This document shows, one piece after another, positions 51,506-60,951 of a stretch of 64,000 nt of DNA. Within the stretch, counting starts at the first letter, position 1; every line of letters starts with the position of its first letter. This DNA is from Petrocella atlantisensis (lineage in GTDB: Bacteria; Bacillota; Clostridia; Lachnospirales; Vallitaleaceae): positions 2,724,001 to 2,788,000 of the forward strand of contig NZ_LR130778.1 in the NCBI RefSeq assembly GCF_900538275.1. The letters run 5' to 3'. The position numbers and the translations under genes were made by a program. The notes beneath the pieces were generated by a model, which did not search any database, was not told the DNA's origin, and saw only the letters and a program-made list of their open reading frames with translations.

Positions 51506-51517
51506 AGGAGGATGACC

Positions 51518-52804
51518 ATGATTGCACTGACCCATGTTAATTATTATGATTTTAAGACATACGCCGAGGATCAATATATTATTTTTGAGGATAAAATAAT
51601 TGAGGTTGGGCCAATGACGGATTTTGTGAATCAAGACTATGAAGTTATAGAGGGTATGGATCAATTGGTAATGCCGGGCTTGATTAATGGTCATCATCAT
51701 ATTTATTCTACTTTCGCTAGAGGTTTGATATTGCCTTTTGACCCTGAGAATTTTCAAGAAATACTGGACCAATTATGGTGGAAGCTAGATGGCAGCCAAG
51801 ATTTGGACAATGTTTATTACTCAGGTATCGTTAGCGGTGTAGAGGGCGTCAAAAACGGTATTACCACCATTATTGACCATCATGCCAGTGGCTTAGATAT
51901 TAAAGGCTCTTTAGAAACCTTGAAAAAAGCCATATGTGATGAAGTTGGTCAAAGGGGTATATTCTGTTTTGAATGCAGTGATCGGTTTGATATAGACGCT
52001 TGTATTGAAGAAAACCTAAGCTTTGCGAAGAAATATCAGACGACTAAAACAGCCGGTCTATTTGGTCTTCATGCAGCTATGTCCTTATCAGAGGAAAGTC
52101 TTACTAAGATTTCAAAAGTCATAGAAGACATACCGATCCATATACATATAGCTGAAAGCCATATGGATGAAGACTTAAGTTTGGAGAGATATGGAGAACG
52201 CATAATCCATAGACTGGAACGCCATCAACTTTTAAAAGAAAAGAGTCTTTTGGTTCATTGTCTTTATATTGATGAGGACGAGGCTGAACTTATTGCAAAA
52301 TATAAATGTACAGTGGCTTTAAATGTTACTTCAAATATGAACAATGGTGTAGGATTACCGGACTATAATCTATTTAAAAGAGCAGGCATACCGGTTATTA
52401 TCGGTAATGACGGTATTGGAAGCGGTATAATGCCGGAATGGCTTAATTTGAATTTTACCATGCATCACAGAGATCTGACACCAGTTAAATTTGGATTAGG
52501 TCAAGTCCTGGAAATGGTCAATCAAACATACGTTTATGCATCAAGCATTTTAGGCTGTAAGCTTGGGCGGATTCAGCCAGGTTATGAAGCGGATTTATTG
52601 ATGATACCCTATATACCACCTACACCAATGAATAAGAATAATGCTTTTGGTCATCTATGTTTTGGTCTGGCAAACAATTTTAATCCAAGCTATGTTTGGT
52701 GTGGCGGAAAGATGATTTTAAACCATTATAAGGTTAAGGAGAATCTTATGGACACCTATAGAGAAGCATCAAAGTCAGCTCGCCAGTTGTGGGATAGAAT
52801 ATAA
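51518..52804 (+). CDS. ssnA: Putative aminohydrolase SsnA
   Basis: 428 residues from ATG 51518; the ATG at 51512 directly abuts AAAGGAGG and cannot be used well. Ligands of the amidohydrolase fold are visible: MPGLINGHHHIYSTFARGL, IIDHHASG, HIHIAESHMDE and IGNDGIGSG. SsnA homologues lie in selenium/molybdenum purine clusters beside hyuA and ygfK. The natural substrate is not settled; deamination or ring opening of an imidazole intermediate is possible. Confidence 0.88.
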   Translation: MIALTHVNYYDFKTYAEDQYIIFEDKIIEVGPMTDFVNQDYEVIEGMDQLVMPGLINGHHHIYSTFARGLILPFDPENFQEILDQLWWKLDGSQDLDNVYYSGIVSGVEGVKNGITTIIDHHASGLDIKGSLETLKKAICDEVGQRGIFCFECSDRFDIDACIEENLSFAKKYQTTKTAGLFGLHAAMSLSEESLTKISKVIEDIPIHIHIAESHMDEDLSLERYGERIIHRLERHQLLKEKSLLVHCLYIDEDEAELIAKYKCTVALNVTSNMNNGVGLPDYNLFKRAGIPVIIGNDGIGSGIMPEWLNLNFTMHHRDLTPVKFGLGQVLEMVNQTYVYASSILGCKLGRIQPGYEADLLMIPYIPPTPMNKNNAFGHLCFGLANNFNPSYVWCGGKMILNHYKVKENLMDTYREASKSARQLWDRI

Positions 52805-52860
52805 GAGACGTAAAAATCAAAAGACATCATTAAAAGCATAAATTAAAAGGGGGTAATACA

Positions 52861-53940
52861 ATGAGATTAGATATAAGTTTTGACGGCTTAACATTAAAAA
52901 ACCCGTTAATGCCCGCGTCAGGTCCTTTGGTAGGAGATCTAGAAAAGTTGAACTTTATACGAGATGAAGGTGTAGGTGCAGTTGTTACCAAAACCATATC
53001 ATCAAAAGCAGCCGTTGTACCAAGACCCTGTATTTATGGAGATCGGTACTTTGTAATGAATTCTGAACTTTGGTCAGAGCATAGCAAAGAAGTGTGGCTT
53101 GAAGATATATTGCCGAATTATCGTAAAGAAGATGCACCTTTAATTATATCTGCAGGCTATACCAAAGAGGATATGGCACTTTTGATACCATTACTGGACC
53201 CTTACGCAGATGCATTTGAGATATCTACCCACTACGTTGGCAAGGATTTATCGGTGATTAGGGAAACAGTACGTACCATAAGAGCGCATACGACAAAACC
53301 CATATACATGAAAGTTAGCCCACATATGGATGATCCGGTCGCTTTTGCTAGAGCCGTTAGAGAAGCTGGTGCCAGTGGTATCGCCGCAATCAATTCACTT
53401 GGCCCCACGATGAAGATAGATTTAGCATCTAGAGAAATTATTTATGGTGGTGAAAGTGGTTTTGTTTGGACGTCCGGTCCGGCTATTAAGAACCTGGCTT
53501 TAGCAACAGTCTATAAGATTAAGCAAGCCATGCCGGATTTTACCGTTATTGGTGTTGGCGGGGTTTCTAGTGCGGAAGATGTTATAGAATTCCTATTAGC
53601 AGGTGCCAGTGGTGTTCAGATGCTGTCAGCAGCACTTTTAAGAGGCAAAGACCTATACAGTAAGATTATAAAAGATCTACCCGAAGCCCTTGAAAAACAT
53701 GGTTTTTCCTCTATTGAAGACGTCACTAGGGCAGGACTTACCAAGACAATAAGCTATGAACCGGTCGTACCAAGCGTGGATACGCAGCTTTGTACCCAGT
53801 GTATGCTGTGTGTTAAGATTTGTCCGTATTTTGCAATCCGTTTTGAGAACCAGATTCTTTTTGATCAGGAAAAATGTTTCGGTTGTCATTTATGTATCAG
53901 TAAATGCCCGGTAAAAGCTATATACGTAGAAAGCAACTAA
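52861..53940 (+). CDS. Dihydroorotate-dehydrogenase-like flavoprotein with 2x[4Fe-4S] tail
   Basis: 359 residues. An FMN-binding TIM barrel of the PyrD/PreA type (NPLMPASGPL at start; KVSPHMDD, AAINSLGPT, IGVGGVSSAEDVIEFLLAGA later) is followed by a ferredoxin tail, CTQCMLCVKICP and CFGCHLCISKCP. It resembles the PreA subunit of dihydropyrimidine dehydrogenases rather than pyrimidine biosynthesis enzymes. Here it could reduce a purine or urate-derived intermediate with ferredoxin as partner; that is inference. Confidence 0.85.
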   Translation: MRLDISFDGLTLKNPLMPASGPLVGDLEKLNFIRDEGVGAVVTKTISSKAAVVPRPCIYGDRYFVMNSELWSEHSKEVWLEDILPNYRKEDAPLIISAGYTKEDMALLIPLLDPYADAFEISTHYVGKDLSVIRETVRTIRAHTTKPIYMKVSPHMDDPVAFARAVREAGASGIAAINSLGPTMKIDLASREIIYGGESGFVWTSGPAIKNLALATVYKIKQAMPDFTVIGVGGVSSAEDVIEFLLAGASGVQMLSAALLRGKDLYSKIIKDLPEALEKHGFSSIEDVTRAGLTKTISYEPVVPSVDTQLCTQCMLCVKICPYFAIRFENQILFDQEKCFGCHLCISKCPVKAIYVESN

Positions 53941-53959
53941 GAATATCACTGGAGGTGGT

Positions 53960-56053
53960 ATGGTGTTAGACATTAGCAAGTCCATTAATAAGGTGGACAA
54001 TTTTGAAAAAATAACAGGTACAGCCAAGTATATTGACGATATAAAACCGGAAGGGTGCCTCTACGCTAAAACCCTAAGAGCTACTATCCCAAAGGGCCGC
54101 ATTGTTTCAAGAGAATATCCGGACATGCCCGAGGGATATGCTATTGTTGATTATCAAGACATAAGCGGTCAAAATTTTGTGAAAATTATTTTTGAAGATA
54201 TGCCTGTTTTTGTTGAAGAAACAGTCAACTATTATGGTGAACCTATTTTATTAGTGGTTGGTGAAGATAAAGCCACGATACTAAGCTTGATGGATCAGAT
54301 TAGCATTCAATATGAATCGGAGGAACCGGTTTATGATTATGTAGACAGTAAGATTCATAAAAGTTATATCAAAGGTCAAGGTGAAGCTGTTTTTGACAAG
54401 GCTTATAAGATTATTGAGCACACCTATGAGACCGGCTATCAAGAGCATGTTTACATAGAGCCACAAGGTGTCATTGCTTTGTATGCACCGGACAAGATTT
54501 CTCTGATTGGTTCTATTCAATGTCCTTATTATGTTAAGAACGCGCTCATGAATGTATTAGATTGTAAAGAAGACGAAGTAAGGGTGGAACAAGCGACAAC
54601 AGGTGGCGCTTTTGGTGGGAAAGAAGAGTTTCCGTCTTTAATCGCCTGTCAAGCTGTCGTAGCAGCCAAGAAGATGAAAAAGCCTATTAAGCTCATTTAT
54701 GGCAGAGAAGAAGATATGGCCTATACAACCAAACGTCACCCTGCAAAGATTAAGATTGAAGCGGCCATTTCTAAAGACCATAAGATTATGGGACTTCGAA
54801 CCCATGTTGGTTTAGATGGTGGTGCTTATATAGGCCTTTCCGGCGTTGTACTTTTAAGAGCGATGATTGCGGCTACCGGTGCTTATACCATAGATCACCT
54901 AAGTATTACAGGCGATGTATATATAACCAACACGGTGCCAACAGGTGCTTTTAGAGGCTTTGGCGCACCACAAATGATTTTTGCCGTAGAATTGATGATC
55001 CATCATATTGCAAAAGAGCTTAAAGAAGATGCCTACAAATTAAGAATGAAATACTTGGCAAAAACAGGTGATGTAACATCTACCAGTGGTCATTTTATTG
55101 AACCTATTATTATGGAAAAAATGATTGAAAAGGCTATGTTGATGTCCGACTATGAAGCCAAAATAAAAAAGTACAGTCATGAAAAAATGAATAAAGGTAT
55201 TGGCATGAGTTGGTTTTTACACGGATGTGGTTTTACCGGTAGTGGAGAGCAAGTTCATATCAAAGCCATTGTACGGTTAAAAAAAGATGCGCTAAACAGG
55301 GTTCACATCTTAGTTGCCAGTACAGATATGGGGCAAGGTGTTAAAACGACCTTTAGAAAGTTAGTCGCACATAAGTTGAATATACCCATGGAGCAAGTCA
55401 TCTTTGAGAATCCGGATACGGATAAAGTGCCTGACTCAGGCCCAACAGTTGCCTCCCGTACAATGATGATTGTAGGAGGGTTATTGGCAAAAGCTGCAGA
55501 CCAGCTTAGTCAAAAATGGAAAGATCAAGAAGAAGTCATAGTTGAAGAACGATATAAACAACCGGAACACATAAGGTGGGATGATGAGACCTTGCAAGGT
55601 GATGCATACCCGGCTTATTCTTGGGGTATTAATGTTGTGGAAGTCGAAGTGGATCCTGTTACCTTCGAGGTAACTTTACTTGGTGTTTGGTCGGTTTATG
55701 ATGTGGGTAAAGCCATTGATGAACAGGTTATTTTGGGCCAGGCAGATGGCGGTTTACTACAAGGGATTAGCTACGGCATGCTAGAAGTCATGAAGAATAA
55801 AGACGGACGGGTACAACAAAAGACTGTAACAGACTATATCATACCCACGGCCAAAGACACGGTATTTATGGATACGGAACTGATGGACAACCCTTATGCC
55901 CTTGGCCCTTACGGTGCAAAAGGCGCAGGTGAGCTCACTTTGATTGGCGGTGCTCCTGCAGTTGCGCTGGCCATAGAAAACGCAATTGGTAAGCATGTAA
56001 CTAGGATACCTGTGGTACCGGAATACATTATGGAGTTGATGAAAAATGGTTGA
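53960..56053 (+). CDS. xdhA: Molybdenum hydroxylase large subunit (set 2)
   Basis: 697 residues, 50-80 shorter than many homologues but with all landmarks: GGAFGGKEEFP, FRGFGAPQ, STDMGQGVKT and GPYGAKGAGE with the catalytic Glu. It is clearly different from the set 1 subunit. Subunit order in set 2 is large, 2Fe-2S, FAD; set 1 is the reverse. A purine substrate is likely; which hydroxylase acts on which purine cannot be told here. Confidence 0.9.
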   Translation: MVLDISKSINKVDNFEKITGTAKYIDDIKPEGCLYAKTLRATIPKGRIVSREYPDMPEGYAIVDYQDISGQNFVKIIFEDMPVFVEETVNYYGEPILLVVGEDKATILSLMDQISIQYESEEPVYDYVDSKIHKSYIKGQGEAVFDKAYKIIEHTYETGYQEHVYIEPQGVIALYAPDKISLIGSIQCPYYVKNALMNVLDCKEDEVRVEQATTGGAFGGKEEFPSLIACQAVVAAKKMKKPIKLIYGREEDMAYTTKRHPAKIKIEAAISKDHKIMGLRTHVGLDGGAYIGLSGVVLLRAMIAATGAYTIDHLSITGDVYITNTVPTGAFRGFGAPQMIFAVELMIHHIAKELKEDAYKLRMKYLAKTGDVTSTSGHFIEPIIMEKMIEKAMLMSDYEAKIKKYSHEKMNKGIGMSWFLHGCGFTGSGEQVHIKAIVRLKKDALNRVHILVASTDMGQGVKTTFRKLVAHKLNIPMEQVIFENPDTDKVPDSGPTVASRTMMIVGGLLAKAADQLSQKWKDQEEVIVEERYKQPEHIRWDDETLQGDAYPAYSWGINVVEVEVDPVTFEVTLLGVWSVYDVGKAIDEQVILGQADGGLLQGISYGMLEVMKNKDGRVQQKTVTDYIIPTAKDTVFMDTELMDNPYALGPYGAKGAGELTLIGGAPAVALAIENAIGKHVTRIPVVPEYIMELMKNG

Positions 56054-56519
56054 GGTAAAATTTGAATTAAACGGAGAAACAGTCATCACAAAAGAAGATC
56101 CGACCAAAAGACTATTGGATGTTATTAGAACAAGCTTTGGTTTAACCGGACCTAAAGAAGGCTGTGGCGAAGGAGAATGTGGTGGATGTGCGGTATTGAT
56201 AGATCATAAGATTATGAATGCTTGTATAACACCCCTTGGCAATGTTCACGGGAAATCAGTAGTGACCATCGATGCATTTGCCAAGACTCAAAGAGGTCAG
56301 GCGATTAGGAAGGCATTTGAAACCCATGGTGCCGTTCAATGCGGCATATGTACGCCAGGTATGGTTATAGCAACAGAATCCTTACTTCATGCTAATCCTA
56401 ATCCAACTGAGGCTGAGATTAGAGAAGGTCTGTCCGGTAATTTATGTCGTTGCACGGGCTATAATATGATTGTCAAAGCTATTTTGTCCTTAGTTGAAAA
56501 GGAGGGATCTTTGTGGTAA
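56046..56519 (+). CDS. xdhC: Molybdenum hydroxylase 2Fe-2S subunit (set 2)
   Basis: 157 residues. Clusters lie in EGCGEGECGGCAVLID, QCGICTPG and NLCRCTGY. It overlaps the large-subunit gene by 8 bp and the FAD gene by 7 bp, so the three are translationally coupled. Confidence 0.95.
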   Translation: MVEVKFELNGETVITKEDPTKRLLDVIRTSFGLTGPKEGCGEGECGGCAVLIDHKIMNACITPLGNVHGKSVVTIDAFAKTQRGQAIRKAFETHGAVQCGICTPGMVIATESLLHANPNPTEAEIREGLSGNLCRCTGYNMIVKAILSLVEKEGSLW

Positions 56520-57364
56520 ATACCCATTATCCAACATCATATGAAGAAGCCCTCGAATTATTAAATACTTATAAACCGACGATTGTAGCAGGTGGTACTG
56601 ATCTTATGGTCAGAAAAAGAGCGTGGAGTGATTTGCCCACAAACTTTGACAAGGATGTATTATTCGTTGGACAATTAGAAGAGCTAAATTATATCGATCG
56701 TCAAGGCAGCAACATCCATATCGGTGCCGGTGTAACTCTAGAGGATATCATGGATCATTTTCACACGCCAACATTATTATCAGAAGCCATCAAAATCATG
56801 GCTTCACCGGCTATAAGACATAGTGCGACCTTAGCCGGCAATGTGGTAAATGCATCACCGGCCGGGGACACTTTACCAGTACTTTATGTTCTTGATAGTG
56901 TGGTGGTATTGGAATCTGTTGAAGGCATTAGACATGTGCCTATTCATTCTTTTATAACTGGTCCCGGTAAGACCATTATGAGTCACAATGAAATGATTAA
57001 GGAAATCATCTTATCCGGTCATAAGTTTAACCATAGTGTCTATAGGAAAGTTGGCGGACGTAAAGCGGATGCCATCTCAAAGTTATCTGTATGTATGATT
57101 ATGGATATAAAAAAAGGCATCATTCAAGATTTTAGAGCAGCTTTTGGTGCTGTTGGGCCAACGGTAATTAGAGATAAGGCAATAGAATCTAAACTCATAG
57201 GCAAATCATTAACATGGTTGGATGATCATACTGAAGATATCGGTAAATGGTATGAACCGATTATTAAACCTATTGATGACCAAAGGTCTTCGGCATCCTA
57301 TCGTAAAACATGTACCATTAACCTACTCACGGATTTTATCAAGCATATAAAACATCATGCATAG
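56513..57364 (+). CDS. xdhB: Molybdenum hydroxylase FAD-binding subunit (set 2)
   Basis: 283 residues. FAD motifs are IVAGGTDLMVRKR (about 23-35) and IRHSATLAGNVVNASPAGD (about 101-119). The start is GTG at 56513 after GGAGGG. It closes the second hydroxylase set. Confidence 0.92.
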   Translation: MVNTHYPTSYEEALELLNTYKPTIVAGGTDLMVRKRAWSDLPTNFDKDVLFVGQLEELNYIDRQGSNIHIGAGVTLEDIMDHFHTPTLLSEAIKIMASPAIRHSATLAGNVVNASPAGDTLPVLYVLDSVVVLESVEGIRHVPIHSFITGPGKTIMSHNEMIKEIILSGHKFNHSVYRKVGGRKADAISKLSVCMIMDIKKGIIQDFRAAFGAVGPTVIRDKAIESKLIGKSLTWLDDHTEDIGKWYEPIIKPIDDQRSSASYRKTCTINLLTDFIKHIKHHA

Positions 57365-57396
57365 AACAACGAAAATCTATTTGAGGAGGTAGGACT

Positions 57397-57933
57397 ATGT
57401 TAGGCGAAAAGATAAGATTAAAACGTATTGAAAAGGCCATGAGCTTAAAAGATCTTGCAGTGGCATCCGGTTTAACCTCCGGATTTATTAGTCAGATAGA
57501 GAGAGATCTTGCAGAGCCCTCCATAACTTCTTTAAGAAAGATAGCAGAAGCTTTGGAAGTAGCTGTATTTCATTTTTTTATTGAAGAAATGCATGAAAAT
57601 CCGGTGGTAAGAAAAAATGAACGACAACCCATCCAATTTCCCGGTTCAAAAGTTTCTTATGAGTTATTGTCACCGGATCTAAACCGTCAAATGGAGACTT
57701 TTCTTGGCAAACTTGAACCTGGTGGTGTCACCTGTGATGAACCTATGGCCCATGCAGGTGAAGAAGTGATTTTTGTTTTAGAAGGAGAAATGCAAATACG
57801 CATTGGTAATACAAGCTATAACTTATCAGAAGGTGACACCATATACTACTACGCTAATATACCCCATCAGATTGTAAATCCAGGCAAGCAGTTATTGCGT
57901 TTTTTGTCTACAATAACCCCGCCAAGATTCTAG
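57397..57933 (+). CDS. XRE-family regulator with cupin domain
   Basis: 178 residues. An N-terminal helix-turn-helix (about 6-60, LAVASGLTSGFISQIERDLA) is joined to a C-terminal cupin barrel (about 100-175; GEEVIFVLEGEMQIRIG). This architecture usually senses a small metabolite. It sits in the middle of the cluster, so it probably controls it; the target site is not seen. Confidence 0.88.
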   Translation: MLGEKIRLKRIEKAMSLKDLAVASGLTSGFISQIERDLAEPSITSLRKIAEALEVAVFHFFIEEMHENPVVRKNERQPIQFPGSKVSYELLSPDLNRQMETFLGKLEPGGVTCDEPMAHAGEEVIFVLEGEMQIRIGNTSYNLSEGDTIYYYANIPHQIVNPGKQLLRFLSTITPPRF

Positions 57934-57973
57934 AGTCTTAAGAGGATATAACGATCAGGTAAGGAGGAATGAC

Positions 57974-59680
57974 ATGCCGATTAAAGAGATGATTATAGCA
58001 AGAGGCGACCAAAAGGCGGAGTTGGTACTGAAAAACTGTCAGGTCGTTAATGTACTTAATGGACAGATTGAAGGCGGCGATATCGCGATAGAAAAAGGTC
58101 GAATTGTGGGTGTTGGAGAATATGAAGGACATAGAGAGATTGATTTAAAAAATAAGTATGTATGTCCGGGTTTCATTGATGGCCATGTCCATATTGAATC
58201 TTCTATGCTGACCCCATCACAATTTTCAAGGTTGGTTATGCCCAAAGGTACCACCAGCATCATAGCAGATCCACATGAGATAGCAAATGTATGCGGCTTA
58301 AACGGCATTGAATATATGTTAAAAGCCAGCGAAAAAGTACCTCTTGATATTTATATCATGTTACCGTCTTGTGTACCCTCAACAGAATTTGAAGTGGCAG
58401 GTGCCATTCTTTTAGCTAAGGATCTTAAGAAGCTGAAAGATCACCCTAGGGTCATTGGTCTTGGTGAGATGATGAATTATCCCGGTGTAATTGCCGGTAA
58501 TGCAATGGTCCATGAAAAAATAGATATGATGTCAGACCGATTAATCGATGGTCATGCACCTGAAGTAACAGGTAAGGCTCTTAACGCTTACATCTCTGCT
58601 GGGGTAAAGACGGATCATGAATGTACAACCAAAGATGAAATGCTGGAAAAAGTCGGGAAAGGGATGTATGTCCACTTAAGAGAAGGTTCTGCAACTAGGA
58701 ATCTTGATGCCTTATTAAAGGGTGTAACCCCAAATAACAGCCGTAGACTTATGTTTTGTACAGATGACAAACAACCCATTGATATTATGAACGAAGGTCA
58801 TATTGACCATAATGTAAGACGGGCCATTGAACTGGGTCTTAGTCCCATCACGGCGATTCAAATGGCCACTTTAAATGTTGCAGAATGCTACAGCTTAAAA
58901 GGAAAAGGTGCCATAGCGCCAGGCTACGAAGCGGACTTGTTAATCTTAGACAATCTGGAACACGTCAGTGTCAGTCAAGTATATAAAAAAGGCATATTGG
59001 TAGCATCGGATCACCAACCGCTTTTTGAAGCACCTCAGATTGAAGATGAAAGTGTATTAAACACAGTTAAACTAGAAGATATTAAGTCCATTAATCTGGA
59101 CCTTAAAATACCAACAGGTATTGCCAGAGTCATAGGTTTAAGAGAAAGAAGTATTATTACAGACCTAGTGATTAGAAAAGTAGATACAAAAGATGATGTT
59201 TTCGTACATAATCCTAAGCTAGATCTTTTGAAGTTAGCTGTTATAGAACGACATCAAAATACAGGCAACGTTGGTATTGGTCTTGTAGAAGGTTATGGTC
59301 TAAAGCATGGTGCAGTAGCCCTCACCATCGCCCATGATTCTCACAATGTCATTGTTATAGGTGATAATGATACAGATATGAAACTTGCTATAGAAGAACT
59401 TAAGAGATGTGATGGCGGTATGACCATCTGTAGAGATGGCGTGGTCATTGAGACACTAAGACTCGAAGTCGGTGGCCTTATGACCAATGCACCTCTTGAA
59501 GAAGTCATAGCCAAGATTAAGAAAATGGACCGTTTGGCCCTTGATAGTGGTGTTAGCACAAAAATCGAACCATTTTTAACGCTGGCATTTTTGGCACTTC
59601 CGGTTATACCGGAATTAAAACTCACCGATCAAGGTCTATTTGATGTTACTCAATTTGCCTTTGTGGAAATAGATGTATAG
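57974..59680 (+). CDS. ade: Adenine deaminase
   Basis: 568 residues, the usual AdeC length. It deaminates adenine to hypoxanthine. Metal motifs are CPGFIDGHVHIESSML and IIADPHEIANV, with FCTDDKQP later. The C-terminal beta domain GGLMTNAPLEEV is present. It feeds hypoxanthine to the hydroxylases of the same cluster. AAGGAGG lies before the ATG. Confidence 0.95.
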   Translation: MPIKEMIIARGDQKAELVLKNCQVVNVLNGQIEGGDIAIEKGRIVGVGEYEGHREIDLKNKYVCPGFIDGHVHIESSMLTPSQFSRLVMPKGTTSIIADPHEIANVCGLNGIEYMLKASEKVPLDIYIMLPSCVPSTEFEVAGAILLAKDLKKLKDHPRVIGLGEMMNYPGVIAGNAMVHEKIDMMSDRLIDGHAPEVTGKALNAYISAGVKTDHECTTKDEMLEKVGKGMYVHLREGSATRNLDALLKGVTPNNSRRLMFCTDDKQPIDIMNEGHIDHNVRRAIELGLSPITAIQMATLNVAECYSLKGKGAIAPGYEADLLILDNLEHVSVSQVYKKGILVASDHQPLFEAPQIEDESVLNTVKLEDIKSINLDLKIPTGIARVIGLRERSIITDLVIRKVDTKDDVFVHNPKLDLLKLAVIERHQNTGNVGIGLVEGYGLKHGAVALTIAHDSHNVIVIGDNDTDMKLAIEELKRCDGGMTICRDGVVIETLRLEVGGLMTNAPLEEVIAKIKKMDRLALDSGVSTKIEPFLTLAFLALPVIPELKLTDQGLFDVTQFAFVEIDV

Positions 59681-59694
59681 AAGGAGGACCATAA

Positions 59695-60951
59695 ATGTCC
59701 TATGTATCAGGTTATACCTGCACTTTATGTGAAAAAGAATATACTAAGGACCAAGGACCTATGACCACTTGTCCTATATGTGGTGATCTGGGCATCTTGG
59801 ATGTGAACTATGATTATAAAAGTATAGCAAAGGTCTTAACAAGAGATGCTCTTAGGGAGAATGAAGAAAGATCCATCTGGCGTTATGCACCTTTGTTACC
59901 TGTTGAGTCCACCCATTTAATAAAGACCCTTAAAGTAGGGGGAACACCCCTTTACCCTAGTCAAAATCTGGCGCATCATATAGGCATAGATACCTTACAC
60001 ATCAAAGATGATGGCGTCAATCCGACGGCCTCATTAAAAGACCGCGCCTCTGTGATTGCTGTTGTTAGAGCCATGGAAGAAGGCAAGGACACCATAGCTT
60101 GTAGCTCGACAGGGAATGCAGCTTCATCTTTAGCGGGTAATGCTGCTCATATGGGCCTAAAAACTGTTATTTTTGTTCCCAAGCGGGCACCTAAAGGCAA
60201 ATTAACCCAACTTCTGGTGTATGGTGCTAAGGTAGTTTCAGTTGACGGTGATTATAGAAGCACTTTTGAATTGTCCAAAGCGGCCATTGAACATTATGGT
60301 TGGTACAATAGGAATGCAGCCATTAATCCCTATCTTGTTGAAGGTAAAAAGACAGTGGCACTAGAAATAGCAGAACAGTTGTCTTTTGATGTACCGGACT
60401 GGGTGGTGGTATCTGTTGGAGACGGATGTACGATAGCAGGGGTCTATAAAGGCTTTTATGACCTCCTGTCCATTGGCTTAATAGAAAAAATGCCAAGACT
60501 ACTTGGGGTTCAAGCGGAAGGTTGCGCACCCTTTTATCATGCATTTAAAGACAACAAAGCACTAGAAGCCACAGAGGAAAATACCTTAGCTGACAGCATT
60601 GCAGTTGGCATACCCAGAAATCCAGTCAAAGGTATTCAAGCTGTTGCAGCTTCTGGAGGTACTTATGTAACCGTAACAGACCAAGAGATATTAGCGTCAA
60701 TAGCTCTACTTGGAAAAACAGAGGGTATTTTTGGTGAGCCGGCAGGTGTTGCAGGTGTCGCAGGTCTAAAAAAAGCACTGGAGGAAGGTATCATTCATAA
60801 AAAAGATAAAGTGACAGTTATTGTAACGGGTAACGGACTTAAAGATGTTGAACATGGCATGGAAGCAGTAGGGGAACCGATGCGACTAAAGCCGGACATC
60901 CAGAGTTTTATAAAAATAATGAACGAAGCGGAGGGCATAACAAATGGGTAA
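59695..60951 (+). CDS. Threonine-synthase-like PLP enzyme (fold type II)
   Basis: 418 residues. An N-terminal zinc-ribbon pattern (CTLC at about 10, CPICG at about 27) precedes a fold-II PLP core. The Schiff-base Lys lies in PTASLKDRAS, and STGNAASSLAGNAA binds the phosphate. By sequence it resembles threonine synthases with a zinc ribbon. Its place between ade and a second PLP enzyme in a purine cluster suggests another beta-elimination or lyase role. It overlaps the next gene by 8 bp. Confidence 0.8.
   Translation: MSYVSGYTCTLCEKEYTKDQGPMTTCPICGDLGILDVNYDYKSIAKVLTRDALRENEERSIWRYAPLLPVESTHLIKTLKVGGTPLYPSQNLAHHIGIDTLHIKDDGVNPTASLKDRASVIAVVRAMEEGKDTIACSSTGNAASSLAGNAAHMGLKTVIFVPKRAPKGKLTQLLVYGAKVVSVDGDYRSTFELSKAAIEHYGWYNRNAAINPYLVEGKKTVALEIAEQLSFDVPDWVVVSVGDGCTIAGVYKGFYDLLSIGLIEKMPRLLGVQAEGCAPFYHAFKDNKALEATEENTLADSIAVGIPRNPVKGIQAVAASGGTYVTVTDQEILASIALLGKTEGIFGEPAGVAGVAGLKKALEEGIIHKKDKVTVIVTGNGLKDVEHGMEAVGEPMRLKPDIQSFIKIMNEAEGITNG

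Noticed and set aside
47018-56053. Selenocysteine codons in the molybdenum hydroxylases
   Set aside because: No in-frame TGA was seen in either large subunit; selenium, if used, would be in a labile cofactor form.
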